A model generated the notes under the pieces. The model ran no database searches. It saw only the letters and a program-made list of their open reading frames with translations, and had not been told where the DNA came from. Source: Bacillota bacterium (lineage in GTDB: Bacteria; Bacillota; Clostridia; Clostridiales; Clostridiaceae). From it: 8,481 bases of DNA. Below are positions 6,209 to 8,481 of the stretch, piece by piece; position 1 is the stretch's first letter, and each line of letters starts with the position of its first letter. Made by a program: the position numbers and the translations under genes. Where the stretch lies: NCBI GenBank assembly GCA_023399035.1, contig JAEWQX010000069.1:1-8481 (forward strand), read 5' to 3'.

Positions 6209-7981
6209 TTGAAATATAATGGGGCTGAAATAGTAATCAAACTATTAGAAAATCAAGGCGTTGAATATATAGCCGGAATACCTGGAGGCTTTAACCTCCC
6301 TATTTATGACGCCTTATACAAGAGCAAAATAAAGCATGTACTTGCACGTCATGAACAAGGGGCTGCATTTATTGCACATGGAATTTCAAGAACTACGGAT
6401 AAAGCTGGCGTATGCTTTGCTACATCTGGCCCAGGTGCAACAAATCTCTTAACTGCAATTGCTGATGCAAAGCTTGACTCTATACCTCTTATTGCAATTA
6501 CTGGACAAGTTCCTCTTTCTGCAATAGGTACAGATGCTTTTCAGGAAGTTGATGCTTACGGACTAACAATTCCAATAACCAAGCATAACTTTCTTGTAAG
6601 AAATATAGAAGATCTTTTTACCATAATTCCTGAGGCATTCAGAATTGCATTACAAGGAAGACCTGGTCCTGTGCTTATTGATATTCCTAAAAATATTCAG
6701 ACACAGGTTATTGAACTGGATGAAATTCCGGATTACTCACATCCATGTAATAAACCTGAAAATGATGATACTGATTATGGTGATTCAATAGATGATGATA
6801 AAAAATTTGAATCAAATATATGTGGAAATATCGAACATAAACATTCATCAAGCCGTAAGATTCTCAAGCGTTCAACTCTTGAATGTATGGCTGAACTTAT
6901 TAACAGTTCACGCAAGCCTATAATTTATGCAGGAGGCGGTGTAATCCGTGCTAATGCTTCTAAGGAACTATGTGAATTTGCAAGAAAAAGCAATATTCCA
7001 GTTACCTTAAGCCTTATGGGACTAGGAGCATTTCCTCGTGAGGACAAACTTAATATAGGAATGCTTGGTATGCATGGTGCTCCTTATACAAACTACTTGA
7101 TGAATGAAGCTGATTTGATACTTGCCTTTGGAATAAGATTTGATGACAGGGCTACTGGAAATATTGAAAAGTTCTGCCCTAAGGCATCTATAATACATGT
7201 AGATATAGATCCTTCTGAAATAAACAAAGTCAAAAACAGCAGTCTTTCTATGGTTGCGGACATCAAGAATTTCTTAAAGGAAATGATACCTCTTATAAAT
7301 GAAAAGGAGCGTTCTTCATGGACTAAAAGAGTTGAGTGTTTTAAGGAAAAATATCCTCTTCCATCTTATGAGAATCCTCTTCATCCATCAAACATCATTC
7401 CATATATTGCTTCAAAGGTCCCAGCCGATACACTTGTAGCAACTGATGTTGGCGAACATCAAATGTGGACTGCACAGAGATATCCTTTTAACAATCCAAA
7501 GACTCTCCTTACATCGGGAGGGCTTGGAACAATGGGATTTGGTCTTCCTGCAGCAATAGGCGCATCGCTTGTACATCAAGATAAAACTGTACTATGCTTC
7601 AGTGGTGATGGTTCTATTTTAATGAATATTCAGGAACTTGCAACTTTAGCTGACCTCAATCTAAATGTTAAAGTCATAATCCTTACAAACCATCATTTAG
7701 GACTTGTACGTCAACAGCAGCAGTTATTTTATAATGAGCATTATATAGCTTCTCATTTTATATCAAATCCTGATTTCAAAACTATTGCAAAAGGATTTGG
7801 AATAAATTCATGCGATCTTGGTACTGAAGAGGAACCTCTTAAGAAGCTTGATGAAGTTTTAAATGAAAATGGTCCATGGGTTATAAACATTCCTATAGAA
7901 GAATGTGAAAATGTGCTTCCAATGGTTGCACCAGGAAAATCTAATCTTGAAATGATAGGAAGTGGTGAACTTAATGATTAA
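6209..7981 (+). CDS. ilvB: Acetohydroxyacid (acetolactate) synthase large subunit, isozyme I type
   Basis: Condenses two pyruvates to acetolactate, or pyruvate plus 2-ketobutyrate to acetohydroxybutyrate: the first common step to Val/Leu and Ile. It uses thiamine diphosphate, Mg2+ and FAD. The 590 residues comprise a pyrimidine-binding domain (catalytic Glu49 in RHEQGAAF), a central FAD domain (AGGGVI, FDDRATG) and a diphosphate domain (GDGS with Asp467, paired with Asn494). The start is TTG at 6209, with GGGGAG (6195-6200) 8 bases upstream; the in-frame GTG at 6200 lies inside that ribosome binding site. Recalled E. coli IlvB shares distinctive strings: GMLGMHG, TDVG-HQMWTAQ, HQQQ/RQQQ before LFY, and the PMV-PG ending. 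Most family members have RQWQ where this has RQQQ (Gln503). An acidic linker insert lies near residues 175-218. It is co-transcribed with ilvN, which it overlaps by 8 bases, and controlled by the T-box leader. Confidence 0.96.
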   Translation: MKYNGAEIVIKLLENQGVEYIAGIPGGFNLPIYDALYKSKIKHVLARHEQGAAFIAHGISRTTDKAGVCFATSGPGATNLLTAIADAKLDSIPLIAITGQVPLSAIGTDAFQEVDAYGLTIPITKHNFLVRNIEDLFTIIPEAFRIALQGRPGPVLIDIPKNIQTQVIELDEIPDYSHPCNKPENDDTDYGDSIDDDKKFESNICGNIEHKHSSSRKILKRSTLECMAELINSSRKPIIYAGGGVIRANASKELCEFARKSNIPVTLSLMGLGAFPREDKLNIGMLGMHGAPYTNYLMNEADLILAFGIRFDDRATGNIEKFCPKASIIHVDIDPSEINKVKNSSLSMVADIKNFLKEMIPLINEKERSSWTKRVECFKEKYPLPSYENPLHPSNIIPYIASKVPADTLVATDVGEHQMWTAQRYPFNNPKTLLTSGGLGTMGFGLPAAIGASLVHQDKTVLCFSGDGSILMNIQELATLADLNLNVKVIILTNHHLGLVRQQQQLFYNEHYIASHFISNPDFKTIAKGFGINSCDLGTEEEPLKKLDEVLNENGPWVINIPIEECENVLPMVAPGKSNLEMIGSGELND

Positions 7982-8267
7982 TACAAATTTTTATCTTATC
8001 GAACTTCTTGTAAGAAACCATGCAGGCGTTATGAGCCATATTACAGGTCTTTTTGCAAGGCGTGCATTCAACCTTGAAGGAATTCTATGTGCCCAGGTTG
8101 GTGATGGTACTACAAGCAAAATGTTTCTTCTTGTAAAAAATGATTTTGTACTTGACCAGATAATAAAACAGCTTGAAAAGCTATATGATGTTTTAGAAGT
8201 TTCAATTCATCAGGACTATGATGTCTCTGTATTCCAGAGCCTAGATAAAGTACTCAAGATCAACTAA
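7974..8267 (+). CDS. ilvN: Acetohydroxyacid synthase small (regulatory) subunit, short single-ACT type
   Basis: The 97-residue regulatory subunit that activates IlvB and usually confers feedback inhibition by valine. One ACT domain fills it: first strand FYLIELLVRNHAGVMSHITG (6-25), then LFARRAFNLEGILC (26-39), with Gly18 and Asn15 in the expected valine-site turn. Most small subunits are about 160 residues with an extra C-terminal domain; this one has the length and the VRNH-GVM-H--GLFARRAFN-EGILC pattern of E. coli IlvN (96 residues). The ATG at 7974 is preferred: it overlaps the ilvB stop by 8 bases (translational coupling), has AGGAAGTGGTG just upstream, and matches the expected N-terminus. 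A GTG at 7962 in the same frame would add only four residues and would sit in that purine-rich stretch. It is the last gene of the operon; a terminator follows at 8271-8330. Confidence 0.94.
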   Translation: MINTNFYLIELLVRNHAGVMSHITGLFARRAFNLEGILCAQVGDGTTSKMFLLVKNDFVLDQIIKQLEKLYDVLEVSIHQDYDVSVFQSLDKVLKIN

Positions 8268-8270
8268 ATA

Positions 8271-8330
8271 AAAGCTCCAGCCAATGTCAGTATTTCTGGA
8301 TTTCAGATTTCCCACATTGGCTGGAGTTTT
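8271..8330 (+). terminator. Terminator of ilvBN with a long loop
   Basis: CTCCAGCCAATGT (8275-8287) pairs perfectly with 8314-8326. The stem extends through a G/T pair and three A/T pairs (AAA at 8271-8273 with TTT at 8328-8330), and the 3' side runs into TTTTC. The loop is 26 bases, unusually long, and holds a small inner hairpin (TCTG 8295-8298 with CAGA 8304-8307). The A-run on one side and T-run on the other would let it work in both directions. Confidence 0.85.
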
Positions 8331-8396
8331 CTATTATTATGATTTTAGTTACTATAATTAATATATAAACTTTATATAGCTAAAAACTATCCTGTC

Positions 8397-8429
8397 AGTA
8401 TTTCAAGTAAGCTTACATGAAATAATACT
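8397..8429. repeat. Imperfect palindrome downstream of the operon
   Basis: AGTATT (8397-8402) matches the inverse of AATACT (8424-8429). TCA/TGA (8403-8405 and 8418-8420) continues the symmetry, and the centre GTAAGCTTAC (8407-8416) is a perfect 10-bp palindrome. No U-tract adjoins it. It may be a protein-binding site or a weak hairpin for a gene entering from the right. Confidence 0.35.
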
Positions 8430-8439
8430 TTATTGCATA

Positions 8440-8481
8440 TCACTCTATAAAAGATACTTCATATCTTTCAATGTTTTCACT
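8440..8481 (-). other. Possible 3' end of a minus-strand gene cut by the window edge
   Basis: Reading inward from the right edge, one minus-strand frame gives SENIERYEVSFIE and then TGA (8442-8440). A charged, coding-like tail here would make the next gene convergent with ilvBN and would suit the two-way terminator at 8271-8330. Thirteen residues are too few to confirm it. The rest of 8331-8481 holds only the palindrome at 8397-8429. Confidence 0.2.

Overview
The window is AT-rich, and its Shine-Dalgarno sites, T-box leader and protein sequences all point to a low-GC Firmicute, most likely a Clostridium-type anaerobe. It looks like chromosomal accessory or metabolic DNA. I see no rRNA, tRNA, CRISPR array, transposase or phage gene.

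Left part (1-3867), minus strand: three single genes, each with its own ribosome binding site, separated by AT-rich spacers. They encode a 12-helix MATE-family exporter (237-1577), a Nudix hydrolase (1875-2462) and an amidinotransferase/dimethylargininase-fold hydrolase (2799-3611). Two spacers hold what look like coding leftovers. One is a 67-codon frame resembling the C-terminus of a membrane transporter, running out of phase through the end of the amidinohydrolase gene (2653-2856). The other is a GC-rich island just after the Nudix gene (about 1788-1894).

Middle (3868-5511), minus strand: a secreted lipoprotein with a PQQ-type beta-propeller. It is read from TTG/TAAAAT-type promoter elements at about 5621-5649 and ends at a strong hairpin at 3813-3856.

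Right part (5778-8330), plus strand and divergent from the lipoprotein: a near-consensus promoter (TTGACA, 18 bp, TATAAT), a complete T-box leader, ilvB (TTG start) and ilvN (overlapping ilvB by 8 bp), then a long terminator hairpin. The T-box has Stem I, a IIA/B pseudoknot, the T-box sequence and competing antiterminator/terminator helices. It would couple ilvBN transcription to uncharged tRNA, probably tRNA-Leu (codon CUA), although the codon register is ambiguous.

The main biological point is that this acetohydroxyacid synthase resembles enterobacterial isozyme I (E. coli IlvB/IlvN) rather than the usual clostridial or Bacillus type. Its small subunit is a single short ACT domain. The large subunit carries Gln where most family members have the substrate-selecting Trp, and has a roughly 34-residue acidic insert in a linker. 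The genes left of the operon share no evident pathway with it. I did not find a clearly new multi-gene system; the points worth a second look are the isozyme type, the T-box codon register and the two gene remnants.
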